Below, piece after piece: positions 16,004-25,776 of a stretch of DNA of 64,000 nt (the first letter of the stretch is position 1; every line of letters starts with the position of its first letter). A model generated the notes under the pieces. The model had not been told where the DNA came from, did no database searches, and saw only the letters and a list, made by a program, of their open reading frames with translations. A program made the translations under genes and the position numbers. The DNA is from Sulfomarinibacter sp963741385 (GTDB lineage: Bacteria; Acidobacteriota; Thermoanaerobaculia; Thermoanaerobaculales; Sulfomarinibacteraceae): positions 186,001 through 250,000 of the forward strand of contig CAVUHO010000014.1 of assembly GCA_963741385.1 (NCBI GenBank). The letters are read 5' to 3'.

Positions 16004-17227
16004 CTACTTCCGGACGCGAACGCTGTCACCGCTGCCAAGGTCCCCGGGACCGCTGACCACGATCGTCTCGCCTGTCGTGACGCCGGCAGTGATCTCGACG
16101 TCAGAACCCAACTCGCGCCCGGTGCCGACCGCCCGGCGGTCGAGGATTCCGTCTTCGACCACAAACACGTAGGACTGGCCGTTGTCATCGAAAACCGCCG
16201 TCGTGGGGACGATCGCCTGGGCCGCGGCCCTTGGGGTCTCCTCGTCAACGGCTTCCTGAAACGCGACCTTGACCCCCATGTCGGGGAGGATCTTCGGGTC
16301 GAGTTTGTCAAAAGTCAGCCGCACCTTGACGGTCGCCTTCTGGCGGTCGGCGGTCGGAATCACCGTGCGAACCGTCGCCGGGATGTGCCAGTCAGGGTAG
16401 GCATCCAGGACCGCATCGGCCGGTTGACCCGGGTAGACCTTGGCAATGTGCGACTCGTTGACGTCGACCTCGATCTCGAGTGAGGTCATGTCGACGATGG
16501 TGGAAATCCCGGTGCGCGTGAAGCCGCCGCCGGCCGAGACCGGCGAGACCATCTCGCCCGGTTGGGCATCCTTTGAAACCGCGATGCCGGCGAAAGGCGC
16601 CCTGACCGTGTAGTTCTCGAGGTCCTGAGCGGAGACCGCCAATTGCGCCTCGGCGGCGTCGAGGGAAGAGCGGGCGACCCGCAGCTTCGCGCGCAGGGCT
16701 TCTTCAGCGGTGGTGGCGGAATCGAGGTCCTGGATGCTGGCGACGCCCTGTTCGCGGAGATCCTGAACCCGTCGCAAGGTGCGCTCGGCATCGGCGAGGT
16801 TGACCTCGATCTCGTCCAATCCTGCCCGCGCGACGTCGCGTTCGGCGCGGATCGCCTCGTACCGGCGCCGTGCGTCGGAATCGTCGAGCCGCGCCAATAC
16901 CTGGCCCTCTTCGACGACCATGCCTTCGTCCACCAGAACCTCGATGACCTTGCCGGTGATCTTCGAAGAGACCGTGGCCTTGCGGCGGGGCTCCACATAT
17001 CCGGAAGCGTTCAGCACGGTGGCAGAGCCGCTGGTATTTGCTGATCTCGCGACGGCGACCTCGACTTCAGGCGCCGAACGTCCCCCGACGACGAGGATGG
17101 CGATGACCGCCAGGGTCACCAGCACAGCCGCGGCAATCAGGATCAAACGCCGGTTGCCGCCGTCGCCGGTTTTGGCGTTGCGGTCGATCTTGAGGTCGGA
17201 GAGGTTCGGTTTCGATGTTCCGGTCAT
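16004..17227 (-). CDS. Periplasmic membrane-fusion protein (HlyD/MacA type)
   Basis: Adaptor of 407 residues expected to link the inner-membrane ABC transporter to an outer-membrane channel. One N-terminal membrane anchor lies at about residues 28-47. A split biotinyl-lipoyl domain follows (ASGYVEPRRKATVSSKITGK and, later, NYTVRAPFAGIAVSKDAQPG), separated by an alpha-helical hairpin at about 115-190. Beta-barrel and membrane-proximal domains make up the C-terminal part. It is the first gene of the operon, so the order is adaptor, ATPase, permease, permease, as in many MacAB-like exporters. No outer-membrane TolC-like gene is in the window. Confidence 0.88.
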   Translation of the reverse strand: MTGTSKPNLSDLKIDRNAKTGDGGNRRLILIAAAVLVTLAVIAILVVGGRSAPEVEVAVARSANTSGSATVLNASGYVEPRRKATVSSKITGKVIEVLVDEGMVVEEGQVLARLDDSDARRRYEAIRAERDVARAGLDEIEVNLADAERTLRRVQDLREQGVASIQDLDSATTAEEALRAKLRVARSSLDAAEAQLAVSAQDLENYTVRAPFAGIAVSKDAQPGEMVSPVSAGGGFTRTGISTIVDMTSLEIEVDVNESHIAKVYPGQPADAVLDAYPDWHIPATVRTVIPTADRQKATVKVRLTFDKLDPKILPDMGVKVAFQEAVDEETPRAAAQAIVPTTAVFDDNGQSYVFVVEDGILDRRAVGTGRELGSDVEITAGVTTGETIVVSGPGDLGSGDSVRVRK

Positions 17228-17307
17228 GTGGTGTTTCCCTACCTAGGACTGAACGGCGGAAGGGCCCCGCTTCTTCCCGCTGTGGTGGCGTCGACCGTGA
17301 ATTCTAG

Positions 17308-17835
17308 CATCGCACCGGATGAACCACAGAGACACAGAGGGCACAGAGGCGAACACCGTCGCAACCACGAAGACACAAAGAACACAAAGGAGCGGCACCT
17401 GCGTCGACGAGGTTGCCCGGAGTGGAGCGGCGGCAGCGCCGACGATCCGATGATCGCCGGCACCCGGTGAAAAGCCCGACCGTTCCGGATGCAAGCATCC
17501 GTCGCGGTCGGACGTCTTCACCCCGGCCGACGCGCCGGGCGCGTCGGTCCCGCCGCATTCGTACCTGCTCGAACGCGGAACTTTGATCAACGCGAGAGGC
17601 GAGGCCCGCGCTCTCCGAGAGCGCGGGCCGCTGGGAGTGGGTGCAGCTCCGGGCGCTTGCGTCCGAGGCTGCACCCGCTCCCAGCGGTCCCTGGCCGCCC
17701 GGCGGCCGGGACCTCGCCGGTCGATCGAGGGAGCTTTGTGATGTCTTCGTGTCTTTGTGTCTTCGTGGTTGCGACGAAACTCGGCTCTGTGCCCTCTCTG
17801 TGTCTCTGTGTCTCTGTGGTTCGTCCTTTGCGATG
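17308..17835 (+). repeat. Structured ~530-bp repeat element, copy B
   Basis: 528 bases bounded by CATCGCA (17308-17314) and its inverse TGCGATG (17829-17835), the clearest view of the element's ends. Its right end abuts the stop codon of the dnaE2 gene (17836). Compared with copy A, the second hairpin reads GGATGC/GCATCC instead of GAACGC/GCGTTC, its outer stem is CCGACCG/CGGTCGG instead of CCGTCTG/CAGACGG, and the fourth hairpin has CCCGCG/CGCGGG instead of CCTGCG/CGCAGG. All are paired changes. Confidence 0.9.
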
Positions 17836-20800
17836 TCAATGAAAGTCATGGCTGCTCACTGCGGCATCGGCGTGGACGGCCTCGAAGCGGCGGGCCTTGA
17901 CCGAGATGGTGCCGTCCTGCTTCTGCAGCGGGCCTTCGACCAGCATGACCGGCGTCGAGACGATGAAGGCGCGGTGCTTCCGGTAGAGGTCGGGGCGGAT
18001 GATGGCCTGGACCATCCCGGTCTCGTCCTCCATCGTCAGAAAGACGAAGCCCTTGGCGGTGCCGGGCCGCTGGCGGACGATGATGGCTCCCGCGACCCGC
18101 ACCACCTCGCCGTCGCTGATGTCGTCCAGGGCCTTGACCGGCACCACGCCGCGCCGGTCCATCTCCTCGCGCATGTAGGCCATGAGGTGGGGGCCGGTGG
18201 TGAGGTGGAGCCCCGCGTAGTCGGCGACGGTCTCGTCGAGGGGAGCCATCTCATGAAGCGGCGACGCGCTCTCGGGCGGCAGGTTGGCAAACAGCGGGCC
18301 CGCGCCGCCCCGCCACTTCGGAGACCTGCCACAGGGCCGCGCGGCGGCTCAGCCCCAGCGAAGCGAGCCCTCCGACGTGGGCCAATCGTTCGAGGTGTTC
18401 GGCGCTGAGCCCGCAGCGGTGGGTGAGATCGGCGGTGTTCGAAAAAGGCGCCCGCAGCCGTTCTGCCTCGATCGTGTCGGCGGCCTCCCGGTTGAGCCCG
18501 TGCACGAACCGCAGACCCACACGCACCGCTCCCTCCTCCCACCGGCAGCGCCGGCCCGAGTGGTTGACATCGACCGACAGAAACCGCACCCCGTGGCGTT
18601 GACCATCCTTGACCAGGGTCGCCGGGTGATAGAAGCCCATCGGCCAGGCGTTGAGGAGGCTGGCGTAGAAGGCGGCCGGGTGGTGGGCCTTGAGGTAGGC
18701 GGAGGCGTAGACGAGGAGGGCGAAGCTGGCGGAGTGGGACTCGGGGAAACCGTACAGGGCGAAGGAGGTGATGGAGCGGATGATCTCCTCCTGGGCCGTG
18801 CTGCGCGATGCCGCGCCGGGCCATGCCCGCTGCGCAGCCTCTTCTCGATCACCGCCATCCGCTCGTGCGAGCGCTTGAAGCCCATCGCCCGCCGCAGCTC
18901 CTCGGCCTCGCCGCCGGAGAAGCCCGCCGCCTCCATTGCCATGCGCAGCAGCTGCTCCTGGAACAACGGCACACCGAGGGTGCGTTTGAGGATCGGCTCC
19001 AGACAGGGGTGGGCGTAGGTCACCGCCTCGCGGCCCTGACGGCGCTTGAGGTAGGGGTTGGTCATGTTGCCGGCGATCGGCCCCGGGCGGATGATCGCGA
19101 CCTGCACCACGAGGTCGTAGAAGTTCTCCGGCAGGTTGCGCGGCAGCGACGCCATCTGCGCCCGGCTCTCGATCTGAAAGACGCCGGCGGTGTCGGCGCG
19201 GCGGATCATGTCGTAGGTCGTGGGGTCGCCGGGTGGAAGGTGGGCGAGATCGATCTCCACGCCCTCGTTGTCGCGGATCATCGGGATCGCCTCTTCGAGG
19301 GCCGCCATCATCCCGAGACCCAGCAGGTCGATCTTGATCAGACCGAGATCGGCGCAATCATCCTTGTCCCACTGGATCACCGTCCGGTTCTCCATGGCGG
19401 CCGGCTCGAGCGGCACGACCTCATCGAGTCGTCCCTGAGCAACGATCATGCCGCCCGAGTGCTGGCCGAGGTGGCGGGGGAGGTGGTGGATCTCCCACCA
19501 CAGCCGTTTGAAGTGCTCGAGCCGGCGCGAGGTGGGGTCGAAGCCGGCCGCCGCCAGCTCGGTGTCGAGGTCGCGCGCCCCCTCCTTGATCTCCGTCGCC
19601 ATGTGGCGGCCGAAACGCTTGGAAATCCGGTCGACCTGTTCGAGCGAAAAACCCAGCGCCTTGCCGACCTCGCGCGCCGCCGACTTCGCGCGGTAGGTGA
19701 TGACGTTGGCAGTCATGGCGGCGCCGTGGGGGCCGTAGCGCCGGTAGACGTATTGAATGACCTTCTCGCGCTGGTCGCCGGAGGGCAGGTCGAGGTCGAT
19801 GTCAGGCCACTCGCCGCGCTCCTCGGACAGGAATCGCTCGAAGAGAAGCTCCATCTTGACCGGGTCGACGGCGGTGATGGAGAGGGCGTAACAGACCGCC
19901 GAGTTGGCCGCCGAGCCCCGGCCCTGGGCCATGATGTTTTCACGCTGGCAGAAGCGGACGATGTCCCAGACGATGAGGAAGTAGCCCGCCAGGTCGAGCT
20001 TTTCGATCAGGTTGAGCTCGCGCTCCAGTTGTGACTGGGCACGGGCGGTGAGCGGTCGAAAACGGGTGCGGGCGCCGTCCCAGGTCACCCGGCGCAGGTG
20101 CGAGATGGGGCTTTCGCCCACCGGCAGCGGGTAGTCGGGGAAGTGGTAGCCGAGGTCGGACAGGGTGAATTCGAGCTCGTCCACGAGGGCCCCGGCCTCG
20201 GCCACCGCCCGCGGCTGGTCGGCGAAGAGCAGCGCCATCTCACGCGCCGATCGCAGGTGGCGTTCGCGGCAGCCTTCGAGCAGGCGGCCGGCGGTGTCCA
20301 GGGTCACCCCCTCGCGGATGCAGGCGAGGACGTCGGCGAGATCGCGGTTGGACGGTCTCGCGTAGCGGGTGCCGCCGGTGGCCACCAATGGCAGCCGCAG
20401 GCTCCGGGAGAGATCGATGAGCACCCGGTTGCGGTGCTCCTCGTCGCGCAGGCGGTGGCGCTGGATCTCGACGTGGAGCCGCTTCGGGAAAAGCCTGCGG
20501 AGGTGTTCGAGCTCGCGGCGGGCGGCGTCGAGGCCGCGGTGGACGAGCCGTTGGGCGAGCACCCCCTCGGCGCCGCCGGTGAGGCAGTGCAGCCCGTCGG
20601 CGTGCGCCGCCACCTGCTGCCAGGTCGCGCGGGCCTTGCCCTTCGGCCGCCCCCGCGCAGCCTCGGTGAGCAGCCGGCAGAGGTTGCGATAGCCGCGGGG
20701 ATCAATCGCAAGGAGGGTGAGCCGCGGCAGGGGAGTGCCGGGAGGAGGAGGGTCGGGGACGAGGCCCAGGGGGCCGGGTAATTTCGGATTTCGGATTTCG

Positions 20801-21105
20801 GATTTCGGATTTTTTATCCGCACTTCTTCTGTATCTGCATGGGGGTGGGTGGGGGTAAATCCGAAATCCGAAATTCGAAATTCGAAATCTGTTTCATCAA
20901 GCACCACCTCCGCTCCGACCAGGGGTTTGATCCCGGCGTCGCGGGCGGCCTTCCAGAACCGCGGTGCGCCGGAAACGGTGTTGCGGTCCACCAACGCCAC
21001 CGCTGGAAGCTCGAGCTCCGCCGCCCTTTCCACCAGGTCCTCGGGCTGCGACGCCCCCTCGAGAAAGGAGAACGCCGAAGCGCAGTGCAGCTCGGCGTAC
21101 TTCAT
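17836..21105 (-). pseudogene. dnaE2: Error-prone DNA polymerase DnaE2, frameshifted and repeat-invaded
   Basis: Alpha-subunit-like translesion polymerase of about 1090 residues once frames are joined. The start at 21105 (MKYAELHCASAFSFLEGAS) opens the PHP domain; the polymerase core (GRGSAANSAVCYALSIT; EWPDIDLDLPSGDQREKV; HLPRHLGQHSGGM) is intact. Three frame breaks follow: near 18825-18828 (before MARRGIAQH), near 18795-18798 (before AQEEIIRSITSFALYGFPES) and near 18296-18312 (before GPLFANLPPES). Each is restored by removing one base. The last frame ends HADAAVSSHDFH. A period-7 repeat pair is also inserted in frame in the PHP region (about 20781-20890). DnaE2 works with ImuA and ImuB in damage-induced mutagenesis. 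Decay or sequencing error must be separated by resequencing. Confidence 0.85.
20781..20890. repeat. Inverted pair of period-7 GGATTTC arrays inside dnaE2
   Basis: About four units of ATTTCGG at 20781-20812 and an inverted, slightly degenerate array at 20857-20890, separated by about 45 bases. On the minus strand they are translated in frame as FRISDFGF and NPKSEIRNPK inside the PHP domain, between VLDE and LTLLAIDPRGYRNL. The insertion keeps the reading frame open, so it may be tolerated as a surface loop. Confidence 0.85.
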
Positions 21106-21132
21106 GCGTTGCCCGGGATTCGACGACCGAAG

Positions 21133-21632
21133 AACCACAGAGACACAGAGGCACAGAGCCAGGTTTCGTCGCAACCACGAAGACACGAAGCACACAAAGG
21201 AGCGGAACCTGCGGTGGCGAGGTTGCCCGGAGTGGAGCGGCGGCAAAGCCGGCGATCCGAGGATCGCCGGCACCCGGGGCGAAGCCCGTCTGCTCCGAAC
21301 GCGAGCGTTCGTCCCAGACGGTCTTCACCCCGGCCGACGCGCAGGGCGCGTCGGTCCCGCCTGAGTCGTGCCTGCTCGAGCGCGAGATTCTGATCAACGC
21401 GAGAGGCGAGGCCTGCGCTCTCCGAGAGCGCAGGCCGCTGGGAGTGGGTGCAGCTCCGGGCGCTTGCGTCCGAGGCTGCACCCGCTCCCAGCGGTCCCTG
21501 GCCGCCCGGCGGCCGGGACCTCGCCGGACGATCGAGTGGGCTTTGTGATGTCTTCGTGTCTTCGTGTCTTCGTGGTTGCGACGTCGGCAGCTGGCTCTGT
21601 GCCGTCTCTGTGCCTCTGTGTCTCTGTGGTTT
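21133..21632 (+). repeat. Structured repeat element, copy C
   Basis: About 500 bases between the dnaE2 start and the imuB stop. It is nearly identical to copy A through the hairpin region (GAACGC/GCGTTC and CCGTCTG/CAGACGG stems) but lacks the CATCGCA ends. The third hairpin loop is AGG rather than CGG. It separates two genes that are normally adjacent or overlapping in imu operons. Confidence 0.88.
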
Positions 21633-21652
21633 CGCCCTGGGTCGGTGGGGCT

Positions 21653-21687
<35 letters not shown>

Positions 21688-21688
21688 A

Positions 21689-23400
21689 TCAGTCGTACAT
21701 CCCGTCGGCAAACCAATCGCCGGTGGTGCGATCCCGGTAGACCCGGTAGAGCCCGCCGCCGGAGAGCTCGAGGTCCCAGTAGTCCCGCTCCACGGGTTTG
21801 TCGTTCCACCACCCCTCCTCGAGGGACCACGGCCCCGCCGCCACCCGCACGAGACCCTGGACCCGGGGCGTCGCGCCAGACTCGGACACCACTGAAATGA
21901 GTCGAAGGGAAGGGGTTTGATTTCGGATTTCGGATTTCGGATTTCGGATTTCCCCTTCATCCTCTCCGACTGATTCGGATGCTGGCTGGTGAGTTCAGAA
22001 GGCAGCCGGCCCACAAGGCTTTCCCGAGGCTCTTCGTTTGTGGGGCACGCGTCCCGCGTGCCGGGTGGTTGGGCGGCATATCCGAAATCCGAAATCCGAA
22101 ATCCGAAGTTGTCCTCCTCCGTGATCACCTCAAGCGGCACCGGCGGCCGCAGGACCCGCACCGCCAGCAATCCCCGGCCCTGACGCGACTGCTGGCGGAT
22201 CTTGGGGGCCGCCGGCGGTTCGAAGGGGACGTTCTCGTAACGTTCGGGGAGATAGCCGTCGACCGTGCGCGGCGAGCCCACCCGGTCCGGCCCGAGCCGG
22301 GCGGCGAGGTGGGCGAGGCTGCCGGCGAGCTTGTCGGGGTGGATCTCGGGTGCGCCGAAAAGGGTGAGTTGGCCGCGGCGCGGGCGATCGGGGTGGGTGA
22401 TGGTGATGAAGGAGACCACGGCAGCCCGCGGCGGTCTGGACTCCAGCTCGAGGTGAACCAGCGCCAGCAGGGCGTCGACGTTGCGGGTGGGGGCCGGCAG
22501 GCGGATCGTGCGGTGTTCGGCGCCTTCCGGTTCGAGACCCAGTTCGAGTTCGAGCAGGGTGCAGGCAAGGTCCTCGCGCTCGAGGCGCTTGCGGGCCCTC
22601 TCCAACGACTGGCGAAGGGCGTAGAGCAGGGGCTCGACGGTGACCACCGGCCACTCCAGGTCCATGCCCTCGTGAAAGGTCGGAGGTGGGTGGTGGGGCT
22701 CGAGCGGGCTCGAGTCCACCCCGCGGGCCGCGCGGTGGGCGCTGGCGCCGGCCGGACCGAGCCGGCTGGCGGTGCGATCGGCCGGCAGCCGGGCAAAGTC
22801 GCCGAGGGTGCGGACGCCCCACCGGCGCAGGGTGTCCATGAGTCGACGGTCGAGGGCCAGGTGGGTCAAGGGCAGGGGAGCGAGGAAAAGGGTTTCCTCA
22901 CCGGCCGGCACCACCTTCGGCGAGTCGGGCATGTGGGCGGCGATGCGGGCGGCCAGCTTGTTGCTGGCGATGCCCACCCGGATCGGGAGATCGAGGGAGG
23001 AGGCGGCGATGATGGCGGCCTGCCCCATGTCGTGCTCGTAGGCGGCGCCGTCGTAGAGGCGTTCCATCCCGCTGACATCGGCAAAGACGATGTCCGGGGC
23101 GGCGTCCTCGAGCCGTGGCGAGAGGCTGGTGGCGGTCTCGAGGAGGGCCTCGTGAGCCGAACCTTCAGAGGAGGCGTCGCGGCCGCGGGCGATCAGCGAG
23201 GGCAGGATCCCGCGCGCCTGGGCGAGGCTCATGCCCGAACGCACGCCCGATCTGCGGGCCGGTCGGGAAGCTCCCACCACTCGCGCTGCAGATCCGTTGC
23301 CCTCGCACACCGCCACCGTCTCGCCCGCCAGCTCCGGTTCCGAGCGCAACCTCGCCGCCAGCGGAAAGAGGGGGATGAACAAACACGCGATCCTCGTCAT
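21689..23400 (-). pseudogene. imuB: Y-family polymerase-like ImuB, split by a repeat insertion
   Basis: Catalytically reduced Y-family polymerase homologue that bridges DnaE2 and ImuA in mutagenesis. It starts at 23400 (MTRIACLFIPLFPLAARL); residues to about 430 look normal (DIVFADVSGMERLYDGAAY; RIGIASNKLAARIAAH-like region; LRPPVPLEVITEED). A composite repeat at 21919-22108 then interrupts the gene. The true C-terminus resumes in another frame as RLISVVSESGATPRVQG, WSLEEGWWND and WFADGMYD, ending at 21689. Without a frame change the reading continues to 21652 with a nonsense tail. The insertion, possibly with a 1-nt change, therefore breaks the frame. The period-7 array directly upstream of the ATG has also displaced any normal ribosome-binding site. 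Confidence 0.85.
21919..22108. repeat. Composite insertion in imuB: period-7 arrays around a hairpin element
   Basis: ATTTCGG units at 21919-21952 and inverted units at 22080-22108 enclose a copy of the GC-rich palindromic family (22001-22070: GGCAGCCGGCCCACAAGG ... TTGTGGGGCACGCG, CCCGCGTGCCGGGTGG). The same composite plan recurs between hemE and hemL. It lies between the codons for VITEED and RLISVVSESG of imuB. Confidence 0.8.
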
Positions 23401-23435
<35 letters not shown>

Positions 23436-23455
23436 TTGTCCCGTGTTTTCGGAAA

Positions 23456-23956
23456 AACCACAGAGGCACAGAGACACAGAGCCAAGGATCGTCGCAACCA
23501 CGAAGACACGAAGAACACAAAGGAGCGATTCCTGCGGTGACGAGGTTGCCCGGAGTGGAGCGGCGGCAACGCCGGCGATCCGAAGATCGCCGGCTCCCGG
23601 TGAAAAGCCCGACCGCTCCGGATGCAAGCATCCGTCTCGGTCGGACTTTCCCCCGGCCGACGCGCTTGCAGCGCGTCGGTCCCGCCGCATTCGTGCCTGC
23701 TCGAACGCGAGATTCCGATCAACGTGAGAGGCGAGGCCTGCGCTCTCCGAGAGCGCGGGCCGCTGGGAGTGGGTGCAGCTCCGGGCGCTTGCGTCCGAGG
23801 TTGCACCCGCTCCCAGCGGTCCCTGGCCGCCCGGCGGCCGGGACCTCGCCGGATGATCGAGTGGGCTTTGTGATGTCTTCGTGTCTTCGTGTCTTCGTGG
23901 TTGCGACGTGGGTGGCTGGCTCTGTGCAGTCTCTGTGCCTCTGTGTCTCTGTGGTT
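23456..23956 (+). repeat. Structured repeat element, copy D
   Basis: About 500 bases between imuB and a short membrane-protein gene. It carries the B-type second hairpin (GGATGC/GCATCC with CCGACCG/CGGTCGG outer stem) but the A-type fourth hairpin on one side only (CCTGCG with CGCGGG, a G-T pair), an intermediate state. The third hairpin loop is TTGCA. Confidence 0.88.
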
Positions 23957-23974
23957 TTGCCCTGAGCATCGGCC

Positions 23975-24085
23975 TCACACGCAGAAGGCGAGCACCAGAA
24001 AGCAGAACCCCAGGATCAACAACCCGCAGGCCTCGCCGGCGAGCTCGAAGAAACCCCGTGCACTCATCTCAAATGGCTGCGACAT
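23975..24085 (-). CDS. Small membrane protein, 36 residues
   Basis: A short frame MSQPFEMSARGFFELAGE... with one strongly hydrophobic C-terminal helix (GLLILGFCFLVLAF). GGGAGG lies six bases before its ATG at 24085, an excellent ribosome-binding site, which is the main reason to call it. A second ATG (24067) two bases after the imuA stop is an alternative start. It lies in the imu cassette between imuA and repeat copy D; function is unknown. It could be an ancestral neighbour of the cassette or a leftover of a longer gene. Confidence 0.55.
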   Translation of the reverse strand: MSQPFEMSARGFFELAGEACGLLILGFCFLVLAFCV

Positions 24086-24924
24086 TTCTGTTCCTCCCTT
24101 CGGTCGGAATTTCGGATTTCGGATTTCGGATTTCGGATTTTCGATCGATGTTCGAGTTGTCTGACGCGGTGAGCCTGAAGGCCGCTTCAGGCAGGGTGAG
24201 GACGACCGGCGCCTCGCCGGTGTCGGAGTGGCCGATGCGCTTGCTCAGATAAAACCGTGACTGCAAACCGTTGAGCAGCCGGGCAACCCGTCCGCCACCG
24301 CTCCAGTCGCCCCGTCCGCGGCCGCTCGTGATCACCGCTCCCGCGGCGCACCCGCTCAACCGGTAGGGCGTACCCACCAGGACCACCGCACCGTGAGTGG
24401 CGGCGCCACGCGCCAGACGAAGCCAGGCGGCGAGCGGCGCACGGCCCCGCACCGGCGGCAACCCGAGATCGAGGGCGACCAGCGGGAAGCCGGTGTGGAG
24501 CAGGAGTTCGGCGGCGGCCAACGAATCGTTGAGGTTCTGTGGCCGCAACCACAGCAGGCACTCGAGGTCGACCCCGATGGCGGCCGCCGATTGAGGGTCC
24601 AGCTGCGCACCCTGGTCGACCAGAGCCGCGACCTCGCCGGCGCCGGTCACCGCCCGCAAAGCCGCCAGGATGGAGGCGAAGCGGCCGCACGAGCCCCGGC
24701 CGACGATCTCCACCAGTTCGCCCCGCGGGAGCCCGGCGCCGAGGACGTGGTCGAGGCCGTTGATGGAGGTCGAGAGGGGGTCCTGGCGCATCATGGCGCG
24801 TCTTTGGCGGATCAGATCCGAGGCCCGCTGCAGCGAGTTCCGGAGCTCGCCGGGCAGCTCAGAACACAATGCCTGCAAGGCTTCTGTCCGGTTCGGCTGT
24901 CGGCGTTATGTCGGGGACCGCCAT
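24069..24924 (-). pseudogene. imuA: RecA-like ImuA, likely frameshifted near its start
   Basis: RecA-fold accessory protein of the ImuA-ImuB-DnaE2 mutagenesis complex. The body (MQALCSELPGELRNSLQRAS; GLDHVLGAGLPRGELVEIVG; ALVDQGAQLDPQSAAAIG) is open from a TTG at 24878. The best start is the ATG at 24924 (MAVPDITPTAEPDR): it has AGGAGG six bases upstream and a well-spaced promoter, but it is one base out of frame with the body. A single missing base near 24880-24890 would join them. The 3' end runs through a period-7 array (24105-24141), adding RKSEIRNPKSEIP before the stop. Either the TTG is used or the gene is broken. Confidence 0.8.
24105..24141. repeat. Period-7 GGATTTC array in the imuA 3' end
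   Basis: About five TTTCGGA units inside the last codons of imuA, translated on the minus strand as KSEIRNPKSEI. The array probably replaced the native C-terminus and stop. Confidence 0.8.
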
Positions 24925-24945
24925 CTCGTGCCTCCTGGACTTTCG

Positions 24946-24974
24946 AGTATAGGTATAAATAAAGCATAAATCAA
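24946..24974 (-). promoter_or_regulatory. Promoter of the imu cassette
   Basis: On the minus strand TTGATT (24974-24969) and TATACT (24951-24946) are separated by 17 bases, followed by AGGAGG (24936-24931) and the ATG at 24924. The AT-rich stretch contrasts with the surrounding GC-rich DNA. No CTGT-N8-ACAG or GAAC-N4-GTTC LexA-type box is visible, so damage control, usual for this cassette, cannot be shown here. Confidence 0.65.
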
Positions 24975-25039
24975 GTGATCGGTCAAAAGTGGGCCGTCGA
25001 CCCGGAGAAACCGCAGATCAGTGCAGATCGACGCAGCTC

Positions 25040-25563
25040 CATCGCACCGGGCGAACCACAGAGGCACAGAGGACACAGAGGCGAGCACCGTCGCAACCAC
25101 GAAGACACGAAGAACACAAAGGAGCGATACCTGCGTTGGCGAGGTTGCCTGGAGTGGAGCGGCGGCAACGCCGGCGATCCGAAGATCGCCGGCTCCCGGT
25201 GAAAAGCCCGACCGCTCCGGATGCAAGCATCCGTCTCGGTCGGACTTTCCCCCGGCCGACGCGCTTGCAGCGCGTCGGTTCCGCCGTGGTCGTGCCTGCT
25301 CGAGCGCCAGCGTTTGAGACCCAGCCCAATCAGAAAAAGTTTGAGAAGCGAGGCCTGCGCTCTCCGAGAGCGCAGGCCGGTGGGGTGAGTCGCTGCTACG
25401 AACGCTCGCGTTCGGGGCAGCGGCTCGGCCCACCGGTCCCTGGCCGCCCGGCGGCCGGGACCTCGCCGGTAATCGAGTTGCTTTGTGATTCCTTCGTGTC
25501 TTTGTGTCTTCGTGGTTGCGACGTCGGCAGCTGGCTCTGTGCCTTCTCTGTGTCTCTGTGGTT
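25040..25563 (+). repeat. Structured repeat element, copy E
   Basis: Starts with the CATCGCACCGG end. It shows the most diverged interior: the fifth hairpin has an outer stem GGTGGGG...CGCTGC with GCAGCG...CCCACC and an inner GAACGC/GCGTTC stem, where copies A-D have CTGGGAGTGGGTGC/GCACCCGCTCCCAG and GGACGC or GGGCGC/GCGTCC. Pairing is kept although almost every base differs. Upstream of it (24975-25039) nothing else is recognised. Confidence 0.88.
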
Positions 25564-25606
25564 TTCCGAGGTGGGGGGGGTTGATAGACGAGAACCTTAG
25601 TACTTT

Positions 25607-25632
25607 GGGGGAGACCATTCGGTCTCCCCCTT
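25607..25632. other. Strong 10-bp hairpin upstream of the DUF4388 promoter
   Basis: GGGGGAGACC (25607-25616), loop ATTC, GGTCTCCCCC (25621-25630). There is no T-run beyond TT, so it is at best a weak terminator; it could insulate the following promoter from transcription through repeat copy E. Confidence 0.5.
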
Positions 25633-25660
25633 GGGCTGACCGCGAGCCTGCCGCCCGTGT

Positions 25661-25748
25661 TATAATTCAGCCTGACCCGTAACCCGCGAACGCGAAACGG
25701 GTTGTGTGGTTTTCTCGGTGTCCCTCCGACGTTCCGCGGAGGGTTTTT
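25661..25748 (+). promoter_or_regulatory. Extended -10 promoter and attenuator-like leader
   Basis: TGTTATAAT (perfect -10 at 25661-25666 with an upstream TG) predicts a start near 25673. The leader can form a first hairpin (ACCCGT near 25675 with ACGGGT near 25698) and then CCCTCCG/CGGAGGG (25722-25728 with 25737-25743) followed by TTTTT (25744-25748), a rho-independent terminator shape 28 bases before the ATG at 25777. A terminator inside the leader suggests conditional read-through. Confidence 0.55.
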
Positions 25749-25776
25749 AGTCATCTTTTGCCGACTCGGGGTGTCC

